A DNA stretch of 33,496 nucleotides from Streptomyces flaveolus (lineage in GTDB: Bacteria > Actinomycetota > Actinomycetes > Streptomycetales > Streptomycetaceae), in the NCBI RefSeq assembly GCF_000716535.1, contig NZ_JNWV01000060.1, positions 1-33,496 on the forward strand, read 5' to 3'. The position numbers were made by a program, and so were the translations under genes. Shown here piece by piece: positions 25,397 through 33,496 of the stretch. Each line of letters begins with the position of its first letter. Position 1 is the stretch's first letter. The notes under the pieces were generated by a model that made no database searches, was not told the DNA's origin, and saw only the letters and a program-made list of their open reading frames with translations.

Positions 25397-26025
25397 ATAC
25401 GCAACTTCCGCCACTTGGTCAACGACTTCCCTGCCCACGCGGTGATCGTCGGCGAGAACGGTGTCGATCCGCTTGGTCCTCGACCCGTTTCTGTCCGACG
25501 CACGGCGCATGCTGCGCGAAGAGGACATCTGGGAAGGCCATCCCGCAGGCCTGGCGGGCGGAGCTGAAGTGACCATCGCGGTTGAGCTGCGAGGCTTCGA
25601 CGACGATGTTGACGCCAAGAGCGTCCTGTCCAGCGCCGCAGTGCTTCGATCCCTATGTAGCCCGGCTGACCTACCGCTTCGCCCCTCGAACGGAGGTAGC
25701 AACCGGCGACGGATCCCAGGTGCAGCCCACCAGCCGGCCGCTGACCGCGAAGGACTACGACGTCGTTGTCTTCGCTGGCGAGCGCGAGACCAACGACGTA
25801 CGCGCCATCCGCCGCGAAGTGGCCCTGCGCGTCCTGCCAGCCCTGCGCGACGCCGAGGCAGACCAGCACAACTGGCGGCGCAGTCCCATGCGGGATCTCC
25901 TCGAACGACTGCCCCTGGACCCGGTGAACCTGGAAGCCACCGCCTCGGCGATCGCCCCCGCTGTCAACCAGCTCACCAAGGACAACAACGTCGCCAAGCT
26001 GGTGCTCTCCGTATCGGACCGGACT
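25397..26025 (+). pseudogene. OLD-family ATPase/nuclease remnant, Walker A deleted
   Basis: IRNFRHLVNDFPAHAVIVGENGV is the start of an OLD-type AAA nuclease, where the Walker A Gly-Lys-Ser should follow. Instead, another frame begins at once with IRLVLDPFLSDARRMLREED, IWEG and EVTIAVELRGFDDDVDAKSV. About 23 or 26 bases holding the P-loop are gone. A second break near 25642 moves to FDPYVARLTYRFAPRTEVAT, then PLTAKDYDVVVFAGERETND, RREVALRVLPALRDAEADQH and VNQLTKDNNVAKLV. No TOPRIM domain follows. The true start is not visible; homology begins about 25397. Function, by family, would be phage defence. Confidence 0.65.
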
Positions 26026-26169
26026 GCCGGGGTGCGTCGTGCCTGCACCGGTCTCCCGGTCGCGCGCTGGGCTGCCTGCCGTCGGCCGGGTCCGCGCGGG
26101 TCGCGGCCGGCGCTGTGCCCGGCGGCTCGGCTCGCTGCAGCGCTGGGGTTGGGCCTGCGCCCGGCGGCC

Positions 26170-26424
26170 CGCGTGATGCCGCTCGCCTCCGTCTCGCTCG
26201 GGATCATCCCGTTCACCGCCCAGCGCACCGTGTGGCCCCTGGAAGCGTTCTACGTCCACGACGACACCACGGCCGTGGTCGAGACGCTGACAGCGGAGAT
26301 CAAGGTGACGCAGCCGCGCGACGTCGCAGACTACGCCAAGGCGTTCGCCGGACTCGCGGAGATGGCCGTCTACGGCGCCGCGGCCCGCGCCCTCATCCAG
26401 GCCGCGATCGACGCCCTGGAGTGA
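26170..26424 (+). pseudogene. C-terminal DUF5753 piece of a helix-turn-helix regulator
   Basis: ASVSLGIIPFTAQRTVWPLE, AFYVHDDTTAVVETLTAEIK then VADYAKAFAGLAEMAVYGAA and RALIQAAIDALE is the end of a DUF5753 protein, the C-terminal domain of XRE-type (Scr1/WhiJ-like) regulators in Streptomyces. The N-terminal HTH is missing. In frame, this piece is joined to the OLD remnant, giving a chimeric 280-codon frame (25582-26424). The adjacent small gene and DUF6415 gene are usual neighbours of such regulators, so the regulator was probably complete before the OLD fragment replaced its 5' part. Confidence 0.65.
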
Positions 26425-26449
26425 AGTTCCGCAATTACCCGCAATCTCG

Positions 26450-26479
26450 TTGAGAACCGAGCGGCGGTCTCCGTAGCGT
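26450..26479 (+). promoter_or_regulatory. Candidate sigma-HrdB-type promoter
   Basis: TTGAGA at 26450-26455, an 18-base spacer, TAGCGT at 26474-26479, about 40 bases before the start at 26521. Resemblance to the -35/-10 consensus is fair (TTGAC-like, TAGnnT). Confidence 0.45.
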
Positions 26480-26520
26480 TGAACGACACCGACACACCCA
26501 TCACACGGAGGCGGTGCCCC

Positions 26521-26709
26521 ATGAGCGCACCCACACTCACCGGCCCCCAGCCGGAAGACCGCGGCCTCCAGCCGTCCGCCTTCAGCCGACCTTCCCCGGC
26601 GCTGATCGCCCGCGCCGACCGCGGCTACGCCCGCTTCCTCGCCGTCCAGGCCCTGGCCGCCGCCACCGGCGACCACGACCAGGACGACGACGCGGCGGGC
26701 GCCCGATGA
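26521..26709 (+). CDS. Small conserved-type protein upstream of DUF6415
   Basis: A 62-residue protein: MSAPTLTGPQPEDRGLQPSA, then ALIARADRGYARFLAVQALA, AATGD and an acidic tail DHDQDDDAA. GGAGGCGG lies 7-14 bases before the ATG. The stop overlaps the next start (ATGA). Small proteins with a RADRGYARFLA-like core commonly lie between DUF5753 regulators and DUF6415 genes in Streptomyces; I do not know their function. Confidence 0.65.
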   Translation: MSAPTLTGPQPEDRGLQPSAFSRPSPALIARADRGYARFLAVQALAAATGDHDQDDDAAGAR

Positions 26710-27083
26710 GCGACACCCACGCCGTGCTCCACGACCCCGATGGCCTGATCGAGGCCGAACCGCGCCCCCTACGAGGCACTCGTCACCGCCGTCCTCGCGT
26801 GGAAAGACCCGGACCTCGCACGCCGCGACTACGAACAGATCGCCCTCCAGCTCACCGGGCACGCCCGCGCGGTCGCCGCCGACGTCCGACGTCTCGCCGC
26901 CGCCCTGCCCAAGAGCGACGGCCGCGGCGCCCTCGCCGAAGTCGTCCTCCGGGAAGCCGACGGCCGCCTGTCCGCCCCGCTCAAGGGCACCGCCCGCTTC
27001 CAGAACCGCGCCCGCCTCGTCCAGGCCCGGCCCTCTACACCCGGCTGGACCGCCTCACCGAACCCGCCCCGGCCGCCACGTAG
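26706..27083 (+). pseudogene. DUF6415-like gene with two opposing frame breaks
   Basis: The frame begins MSDTHAVLHDPDGLIEAEP and ends ALYTRLDRLTEPAPAAT, both sensible. The 80 or so residues between are Arg/Pro-rich nonsense. The coherent middle lies in another frame: APYEALVTAVLAWKDPDLAR, RDYEQIALQLTGHARAVAAD, VRRLAAALPKSDGRGALAEV, LREADGRLSAPL and GTARFQNRARLVQA, matching DUF6415 (PF19979-type natural-product-associated proteins; accession recalled, not checked). A one-base gain near 26768 and a one-base loss near 27028 explain it. The frame stays open throughout, so a scrambled protein could be made. Confidence 0.65.
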
Positions 27084-27106
27084 CCCGACGGCCCGGTGGG
27101 TCGGGC
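27083..27106 (+). terminator. Hairpin after the DUF6415 gene
   Basis: GCCCGAC, a 10-base loop, GTCGGGC: perfect 7-bp stem beginning at the stop codon. Confidence 0.5.
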
Positions 27107-27192
27107 ACCCTTGAGAACGCTGCGTCCGCGCCCGGAGACGCAAAGCAGCTACGCCTCGTCTCCTTCTTCGTCGGGGCGATCGAGGTCCTGGT

Positions 27193-27701
27193 TCAACCGG
27201 GCCGATGAGACGTCCGGCCGAAGACATCGAGGGAGCCGGGGCTGGCCAAATGCAGCCCGGTCCGGCGCAGCGCCTCACGGCGAAGGCGCTCCGCAAACCG
27301 CCTGGTGAGCTCGCCGCGCAGACGCACACGCGTCGTCTCGAACGCGCTGGCGTGCACGTTCCGATATCGGTGCGAGCGTACATAGTGGAGGACGACCAGG
27401 TCGCGGAGCGTCTCGACGTGCAGGGGATCGGTGAACGGGGCGCCGGCATGCACGGCCACGAGCGCCGCGGGGGCCCGTGTCTCCACCGAGCCCACAGAGC
27501 CTCGACAGAAGCGGAATCGACCGCAACGAAGTCCTCGGCCAAGCCGCACGCCCGTGTGCCCTTCAGCTTGTTCCGGCGCTCCGGGTTGCACACGTCGACG
27601 GGCAACAGCTGCCAGCCGGCTCCTCCCGAACCAGGCATCGTGAACTGCCGGAGGAGGACCTGGGAAGCGAGGTGCTGCCGGCCTGTGCGCGCTGCCTTCA
27701 C
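27193..27701 (-). pseudogene. DUF4238-like gene with one frame break
   Basis: From GTG 27701: VKAARTGRQHLASQVLLRQF, then NPERRNKLKGTRACGLAEDF and VAVDSASVEALWAR in one frame. ETRAPAALVAVHAGAPFTDP, LHVETLRDLVVLHYVRSHRY and RNVHASAFETTRVRLRGELT run on to a stop at 27193 in another. The R-x-H-x-x-S-Q-x-L-L-x-x-F start and the VxLHYVRS segment fit DUF4238, a family of unknown function seen near defence genes. One missing G in CGG(G)TGG near 27474 joins the halves into a 169-residue protein, a length exactly divisible by three. No strong ribosome site. Confidence 0.55.
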
Positions 27702-28056
27702 GTGTCAGATTCTGGCAACTGTCCAGCCTCGGTGGGTACGAATTATCAGGGCATCGGGAGGCGAGATCAGCAGAATCCCGGCCCGTCCCCTGTCGGCGCA
27801 CCGGGCGCGGCAAGACTGTCTGCTATGCGGGGTCTCCGGCGATGGTCGATGTCTCCGCGAAGAGACGGGTGGCTGGCCCGAAGTCCCCGAGCTCGATCGC
27901 GAGCAGGGCGCGTACGAAGGTGGACAGGTCGGCGGAGCCAGCTGGACTCGTGGATCCTGGACCGGTCGGCTCAGGCAGGAATTCGATGTCGGTGGGGGCC
28001 CGTAGGCTTCAAGCTAGGGCTGCAGCAACAGGCAGCGTGGGGGAAGGGACAGGGAC

Positions 28057-31000
28057 TTGACGACGGTGCGCCCCACGCATCTCACGGAACGGGTCGGCGT
28101 TAGCTTGGTCAGCCTCCAGGTGGTGTCAGAGCTGGGATGGCTGTTTCGTGAGCAGGAGACCAGCGATGTCGGAATCGACGCACAGCTGGAGGTCGTGCTC
28201 GGCGCGAGCATGAGCCCGGGTACCTCCGGGAAGTCGACTGGCCGACTGCTGGCCGTGCAGATCAAGTCCGGGCCTAGCCAGTTCGCCGGCGCGGCCGATG
28301 GCGGTTGGTGGTATCCCTGCGACGCCGCGCATGTCGAGTACTGGACGAGCCACTCGCTGCCGGTCGTCGTCATGCTGGTCGACACGGGAACCCGCAGCGT
28401 CTACTGGCAGCACGTCAATCTCACGACGTGGTGTCCACGGGCAAGCACTTCAAGATCTTCGTCCCCGCGGCCCAGCAGCTCGATACGGCCAACGCCGACG
28501 CGCTGGCCGCTCCGGCCCGCTCTAAACAGGGCGCCGACCCCGTCACCGAGGCCGCCGATCGTCTGCCGGCGGAAACCCGTCTTCGGCTCCTCAAGGCCCA
28601 CCGTGCCGGGCGGGCCTACGCGGCGCCGCTGGCCTTGCTCCTCGCCGACTCCGATCCCGCCCACGCCGTGCGCGTACTGCTCACCTCACCCCCTCCCTGG
28701 CTGACGAAAGCCGACACCGCGCACATGGAGGACGTTTGGAGGATCACCGCCTCTTACGCCGTCAGCCACGAACTGGGCATGCCGACGGTGAGCGCGCTGG
28801 AGCGGGCCGCCGCCGTATCCGCCGACAGCCGGGGCCGCCTCCTCACTTTGGCTGCACTGGCGGCCGCCTACCAGGGAAGTCCTCAGGCGGTGTCACTGGC
28901 CGACCAGGCCGGGGAAGAAGGCGACACCCTTCTCCTGGCCGTCGTCCGGGCGGTGATCGACTCCCCGCAACGGATGCCCGAACACGTACCCGACGTCGTG
29001 CAGCAGGCTCTGGCCGCCGGAGACCCGGCCGCCACCGCCGACGCCAACGTCCTGCGCTTCACGGCCCACTGCCACGTCACCGCGGGCCGCCACGACGAAG
29101 GCGAGGCCGTGCTCGAAAGGGCGCTGCGCCTCACGCCCGGCGATCCTGACATACAGGCCGAACTTGCACGGTGCCTCCTGTACCGCAACGCGGTCGGGGC
29201 TCCCCGGCAGGCCTTCCTCGACATCGGCCGGGCCATGCGTCTGGCGTCGGCCGCGAGCGCCGAGTACCGGCGCTGGCGGGGCCCGAGTATTCGGGCGGCG
29301 CGCGTCCTGCTTGATGCCCGTGTCATGGCCGGCGACATCACTGCCGCCATCGGGACAGCGTTGGCCGAACCTGAGGGGGACGCGCAGGATCCGGAGACCT
29401 TCAGCCAGGAACTTCTGGTCGAGGCGGTCCGGGTGGCCAGCCAGGCCGGTCAGGAGGAACAAGCTGCCACCCTCGCCGAGAGCGTGACCGGCGAGGGCGA
29501 CCGGCTGCAGTTGCTGGCCCACATGTGCGACGCCGCGGCGGGCAGCAGCCGGGAGGCGCGCATCGCCGCCTGGGAAGCCGCGGCTGCCGGCGCAGGCAGC
29601 GAAGACCAGCGCGCCATGGCCGCCTACGCCCTGGCCGGTCTCGGGGTGTGGCCCGTTCCCCACCTGGAGCGCCTGCACGCTGAAGGCGCCCTCGCCGAAG
29701 CGCTCTACCCACCCGCTGGGCGACGGCCGACGCTGCGCGTGGTGACGACGCAGCTGCCGTCCGGCGCCTTCGCCACTGGGAGTCTCGAAGTGTCGTGGCA
29801 GCGGCGGGGCTGGTCGTCCAGTACGACAAGCAGGGCGAGCACGCCCTGGCGGCGGAGGCCGCCGAGCGGGCGGGTCGGCGCTTCGGCGACACCTCGCTCC
29901 GGGCCCTTGCCGTCGACCTGTGGGAACGGGCCGGCGACCGGGAACGGGCCCGGATCGCCGCGCTGACCCTGGTGTCCCGCCCCCTCCTGCCCGACCGAAT
30001 GCGTGGCCGCCTGCGGCGCGCCCTCGTCCAGTGGGCCGGGGAGCGCGGGGACTGGGGCGACATGGAGGACCATGCACTGGCCGGGCTGGCCAAGGAGGCG
30101 GGCATCGACCACGTGATGGCCGCCGAAGGAGTCGGCCGCGCGCTGCCGTCCCCGGCTATGGACTTCGCGTGGGCGGCCATCCACGCCCAGGTGAGGAACA
30201 GCAGCCTCGAGACCGCGCGCGACACCCTGACCCGGTTCGCGCCCCAGGTCCGCAACGAGCAGGACGCGCGGGCCTGGCTCACGCTGACCCGTTGGTCAGG
30301 TTGGACCCCGGCGCTCGCCGAAACAGCACTCGGCCTGGCCGAACACTTCCAGCCGACGGACACCGAACTCTCCGCGCTCCTCACCGCGGCTGTCCTTGCC
30401 GCGACCGGAGAGCCACCGCAGCCCGTTGGCGACGTCAACGGATCCGCCTCCGCCCTGGAGGGGGAGACGCGGCACGCACTTGAGCTGCCCGAGCCGCTGC
30501 GCGAACGCCTGATACGCCTCCTGGCCGAGCTGCCTCCGAGTGCGGTGCTGACCCCTGTCACAGGCGGCGCGCACGGACTCGCACGACGCCTCGAACAGAC
30601 CCTGGGGCGCCGCGAAGTGCTCCTGGAGGCGACGGCCAGCGGGGTACGCGCCGGACAGCTCCCCGCCGACATGCTTGCCGCAGTGGCGCAACAGCCCGTC
30701 ACCCTGACCCTTCTCCAGCGCGCGGCCGGCGTTTTCCCCGCAGGGAGCACCGACCCCGTGCACACCGCCGCCGAGCGGAAGGCCGTGCACGAAGCGCTCG
30801 GCCGGACCGCCGTCGTCGACGTCACGGCTTTGGCACTGACCGCCTTCCTGCCCGGACGCCTCGGCGAGATGAGGGCGGCTTTCGCGACCACACCGTCCCC
30901 CACCGCCGTGTGTGGCGACGTACTCAACACCTGCTACAGCCTGCGCGAGACGGAACGGTCGGCCGGCGTGCTCGGCGTACGGGGCGGCCGACCCTTCATC

Positions 31001-31888
31001 GCCGCGTACACCGACCAGGACCGGCAGGAGATCCGGCGCCTCGCCACCGCTCTCTCCCCGGCCGTCCCCGGTCTCCAGCCGGTCGAAGTGCCCGACCTCA
31101 CCGAGGTCCGCCGCAGGTTGAGCATCTCAGGCCCGACCGACGACTCGGTTGACGCCTGGCTATCCGCCGCCCAGCTCGCCTTGGACATAGGCGCACCACT
31201 GTGGTGCGATGACGCGTTCCTACGGAGCCAGCTGATCGCAGAGGGCATCCCCACGTTCGGATCGCTCGCCCTGCTGCACGTCCTCACCGAGCACGACGAC
31301 TACCCCGAGTTCACCGCCGACCGCCTGGACGAGGACCTCCGCGTCCTGCTGACGTCCCAGGTGGTCGATCTGCCCGTCACCCTGGCCCTCCTCGCCGAGA
31401 CCGCCGCCGCCGACGGCTGGAAGGCGGGTCCCGCCGCCGCACCCTTCAGCCGTCCCCACCTGTGGGAGACCGCAGGAGGCCTTCCCCTTTGGACCGCGGC
31501 CGCCGAGCAGGTGTGGACCCACGCCCCCGGCGAACTCGGTGGCTGGGTCCGCGTCGCGGCCCACGGGGCGACAGTACGGGCTCAACCCGCCCACCTGCTC
31601 CGAGCCATCCTCCTCCTAAGCATCGAAACCCTTCTCGCTGTCGGCATCGGTCCGCAGTCGGCGCACGAGGTAGAACGCGCCGCGCTCGACGCGCTGGGCA
31701 CTGCCGTCCGGGCCGTGCAACGAATTCACGAGGTGACCGAGCAGCCGGTCCCCGTCCTCCCCAACCCCACCGACCAGGAATTCCGAGGACTCCTGCGCGC
31801 GGGACTGCGACGGGCGTTGACGGCACGCCGCTTCTCGGCTGCTCTGGCGACCGCCATCGTCGATGAAGCCGTACCGCTGGAGACGTGA
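28057..31888 (+). pseudogene. Giant DUF4365-TPR-PIN-like protein with two frame breaks
   Basis: TTG 28057 has AAGGG eight bases upstream. Residues 1-124 are a DUF4365 nuclease-like domain: SELGWLFREQETSDVGIDAQ (24-43), then LAVQIKSG (65-72), giving the E...D...Q-x-K pattern of the PD-(D/E)XK fold. After NLTT the next frame supplies VSTGKHFKIFVPAAQQLD. About 700 residues of helical, TPR-like repeats follow (for example AGRHDEGEAVLERALRLTPG). Near 29786 the frame changes again (VAAAGLVVQYDKQGEHALAA). The last 370 residues include a PIN-like core: AVVDVTALALTAFLPG, ALDIGAPLWCDDAFLRSQLI and GIPTFGSLALLHVL. One added G at each break (near 28429 and 29786) gives exactly 1,278 codons. Intact it would be a two-nuclease-domain cytoplasmic protein, probably for defence. 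Confidence 0.7.
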
Positions 31889-32075
31889 CCGCAGAGGGCC
31901 CATGCCCCCCATTTCAGCCCGACGTCGGCGAGCGCGACGAGCTTTTCGATGGTCAGCTTGGCCCGGCGGCCTCTTGCTGTTGGACAGGAAACTACCCCGA
32001 GTTCCACCTCCGACCGTCCGGCAACGCCTCTACGTGCCCATGGGGACCGTCACAGAGCCTCGTGCTGGCCCTCTA
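31889..32075 (-). pseudogene. Scrap of a helicase-associated (HA) domain
   Basis: On the minus strand GHVEALPDGRRWNSG and FLSNSKR, followed in another frame by GRRAKLTIEKLVALADVGLK and W, resemble the repeated helicase-associated module (GxxLSNxRRRxxKLT...LxxLGLxW) at the C-terminus of large Streptomyces DEAD/DEAH helicases. Only one partial repeat is left and it is frameshifted. From 32076 to 32650 no gene can be supported; a plus-strand 52-codon frame at 32371 (MADKRPPGTLGVDPDW) lacks a ribosome site. Confidence 0.4.
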
Positions 32076-32650
32076 CGTCAGGGCGGCAGCCCCTGTTGAA
32101 GGCGCTCACGGGCGCCGTGGACGGCTCTGCGGACGCGCCCGGTCCCACCGGGGCCGGAGCCGCGGTTCGGGCGTTGGACCCTGGGCCAGGGCTCGGCGCC
32201 TCGGCCGGCGGCCGCCGACTTCCTGGAACCTGCTCGGACGCCGCTGACGCAGTCCTGAACGGGGCCGGGGGTGAGGCCCTCTCCCCGCCATGTGGTGATC
32301 GGTCGATCATGCCGGGAGGAGACCGGAAAAAGTCAGAGCGTGGATGTGTTGGTCCCATTACGATCCGCGGATGGCTGACAAGCGCCCGCCGGGCACTCTG
32401 GGTGTTGACCCTGATTGGGTGATCTTTCGGTCGTGGGTGGGTGTGGGTCCGGTGTTGGTCCTGTTTGTCCTGTGCTCGTCGCGTTGCTGTGACGGTGGCC
32501 TGCAGGTGGATGGATGCTACGCAGGTTGATTGGGTGCAGGCCTGTTGTCTGTGCAGGTCGGCTGCCGCGCCGTAAGACAGTAGGGGGCTTCGCTGTGGGC
32601 AATGGGGGCTGCCCAGGCTGATCCGACTGCGGTGGTGTAGAGATGCACCT

Positions 32651-33439
32651 ATGTCCCGCAGTTTGTTCGAACGTATCCGTAAGGTGCCTGACGAGGTCAT
32701 GGACCCACGCTTCCGTTTTGTGCGTGATGACCACATACCTCAAGCCACTCGACGTTTGATGGATGAGACCTTCGTGACCTTCCAGGGCGCCGACCGCAGC
32801 TTCGCCCGTGAGTTCCAGACGGGTGGCTTCTCGCCTCGGGTCCTTGAGCTGGCTCTGTTCGCCGCGCTGCAGGAACAGGGGCATGTCCTGGAACGCCCCG
32901 GTGGCGCGCCCGACTTCCTCATTGGAGGGCCGCATCCGGTGGCTGTCGAGGCCACCACCAGCAATCCTGCCCAGTCCACGCCTGCCGCCGATCTCGATCC
33001 GCCCAAGGGTTCCCATCCTCTTGTTCCCAAAGACCTGGAGGACGCGGAGAACGAGTTCGTGCTGCAGTGCGCCAAGGCCCTGCGCCGCAAGCTCGAGAAG
33101 CGGGATGCCCAGGGACGCAGCTACTGGGAACAGCCGCACACCCAGGACCGGCCGTTCGTAATCGCTCTGGAGTCCTTCCATCATCTCAGTGCCCTGTTCC
33201 ATACCGTTGCGCCGCTGGCCAGCTATCTTTACGGGCGCAGGGACGTGGCCACGCGTGACGAGCACAGCACTCTTGTCCTGACCAGTGAGGAGATCACGGA
33301 GCACCGGCACAAAGACACCGTCATCCCCAGCGGTCTATTCACCCGGCCTGAGGCTGCGCACCTGTCGGCCGTGGTCTTCTCCAACAGCGCCACGGTTGGT
33401 CACGTCCGCTGGAGTGGTGTATCGACGGCCACTCGGTGA
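32651..33439 (+). CDS. PD-(D/E)XK-like unknown protein, probably cut short
   Basis: A 262-residue frame. FSPRVLELALFAALQEQGHV, ERPGGAPDFLIGG then PHPVAVEATTSNP gives E...PDF...E-x-T, spaced like the active site of the restriction-endonuclease fold, with Thr where Lys is usual. Later blocks are LEDAENEFVLQCAKALRRKL, PFVIALESFHHLSALFH and VVFSNSATVGHVRWSG. The end SGVSTATR looks abnormal and a minus-strand frame starts ending just beyond, so the natural C-terminus was probably removed. No ribosome site; a TAGAGA box at 32637 suggests a leaderless transcript. Third-position GC is lower than in neighbours, pointing to transfer. Confidence 0.6.
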   Translation: MSRSLFERIRKVPDEVMDPRFRFVRDDHIPQATRRLMDETFVTFQGADRSFAREFQTGGFSPRVLELALFAALQEQGHVLERPGGAPDFLIGGPHPVAVEATTSNPAQSTPAADLDPPKGSHPLVPKDLEDAENEFVLQCAKALRRKLEKRDAQGRSYWEQPHTQDRPFVIALESFHHLSALFHTVAPLASYLYGRRDVATRDEHSTLVLTSEEITEHRHKDTVIPSGLFTRPEAAHLSAVVFSNSATVGHVRWSGVSTATR

Positions 33440-33452
33440 TCTCGTTTTGAGG

Positions 33453-33496
33453 CTATGCGGTGAGTTCGGTGGGCAGGACGGTGTCGTCGGTTTCTG
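33453..33496 (-). CDS. C-terminal end of a minus-strand gene, possibly a transposase (partial)
   Basis: ETDDTVLPTELTA then TAG (stop at 33453-33455), read from the window edge. It begins 14 bases after the apparently truncated frame at 32651-33439. A mobile element that ended the neighbouring gene would fit, but 13 residues cannot prove it. Confidence 0.3.
   Translation of the reverse strand, partial: ETDDTVLPTELTA

Noticed and set aside
25354..26862. 502-codon minus-strand open frame
   Set aside because: It is opposite the OLD/DUF5753 remnants and the small gene at 26521; Gly/Arg-rich and with no recognisable domain.
26514..27083. One 189-codon Arg/Pro-rich protein
   Set aside because: It reads through two real starts (26521 and 26706 in different frames) and its composition is explained by the frame breaks in DUF6415.
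29401..30930. 509-codon minus-strand open frame
   Set aside because: Ser/Arg-rich shadow of the DUF4365-TPR-PIN gene, whose plus-strand frames are coherent.
1..33496. CRISPR array, tRNA or rRNA genes, riboswitch
   Set aside because: No regularly spaced repeats, no cloverleaf-like sequence and no conserved riboswitch core was found by eye on either strand.

Overview
The window is high-GC actinobacterial DNA, almost certainly Streptomyces. Evidence is the strong third-position GC, GTG and TTG starts, ATGA/GTGA gene overlaps, and families typical of that genus: CU044_5270, DUF6415, DUF5753, DUF6882 and the Fic-like toxin with its ribbon-helix-helix partner. No rRNA, tRNA or CRISPR array was seen. 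The mix of intact genes, broken genes, two IS elements and toxin-antitoxin genes suggests an accessory or chromosome-arm region, or an integrated element.

Layout. 1-8.2 kb: small enzymes and regulators. These are an alpha/beta hydrolase, two intact GNAT acetyltransferases, an LLM flavin oxidoreductase and a DUF1330 protein, with an IS5-type remnant and decayed ECF sigma, TetR and GNAT genes. Two distant promoter regions (1045 and 7141) carry the same inverted-repeat operator. 8.4-9.5 kb: a truncated NHL-repeat protein and a small membrane protein. 10.1-14.0 kb: an intact stress or efflux type operon (ECF sigma factor, CU044_5270 membrane protein, ABC ATPase, ABC permease). 14.2-17.5 kb: a large AlbA_2 (Schlafen-type) protein beside SDR fragments. 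17.9-20.1 kb: an intact MMPL transporter. 20.4-23.8 kb: an IS21-family element of 3,413 bp with multiple end repeats, istA, istB and a passenger DUF6882 gene. It is inserted into a 100-codon reading frame that can be rebuilt across it.

24-33.5 kb looks like a decaying defence island. It holds a Fic-like/RHH toxin-antitoxin pair, an OLD-type ATPase/nuclease remnant that has lost its Walker A motif, a DUF5753 tail with DUF6415, a frameshifted DUF4238 gene, and a helicase-associated-domain scrap. A PD-(D/E)XK-like protein is cut off at the right edge. The centrepiece is a reading frame of about 1,277 codons (28057-31888). It joins an N-terminal DUF4365 nuclease-like domain, a long helical TPR-like middle and a C-terminal PIN-like domain. 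It is interrupted by two frame breaks, each repaired by adding one base.

The most interesting candidates are this DUF4365-TPR-PIN protein, the passenger gene inside the IS21 element, and the shared operator. Several frame breaks between 14 and 32 kb look like one missing G or C. Whether they are true mutations or read errors decides which genes are alive, because about 8 kb of other genes in the window show none.
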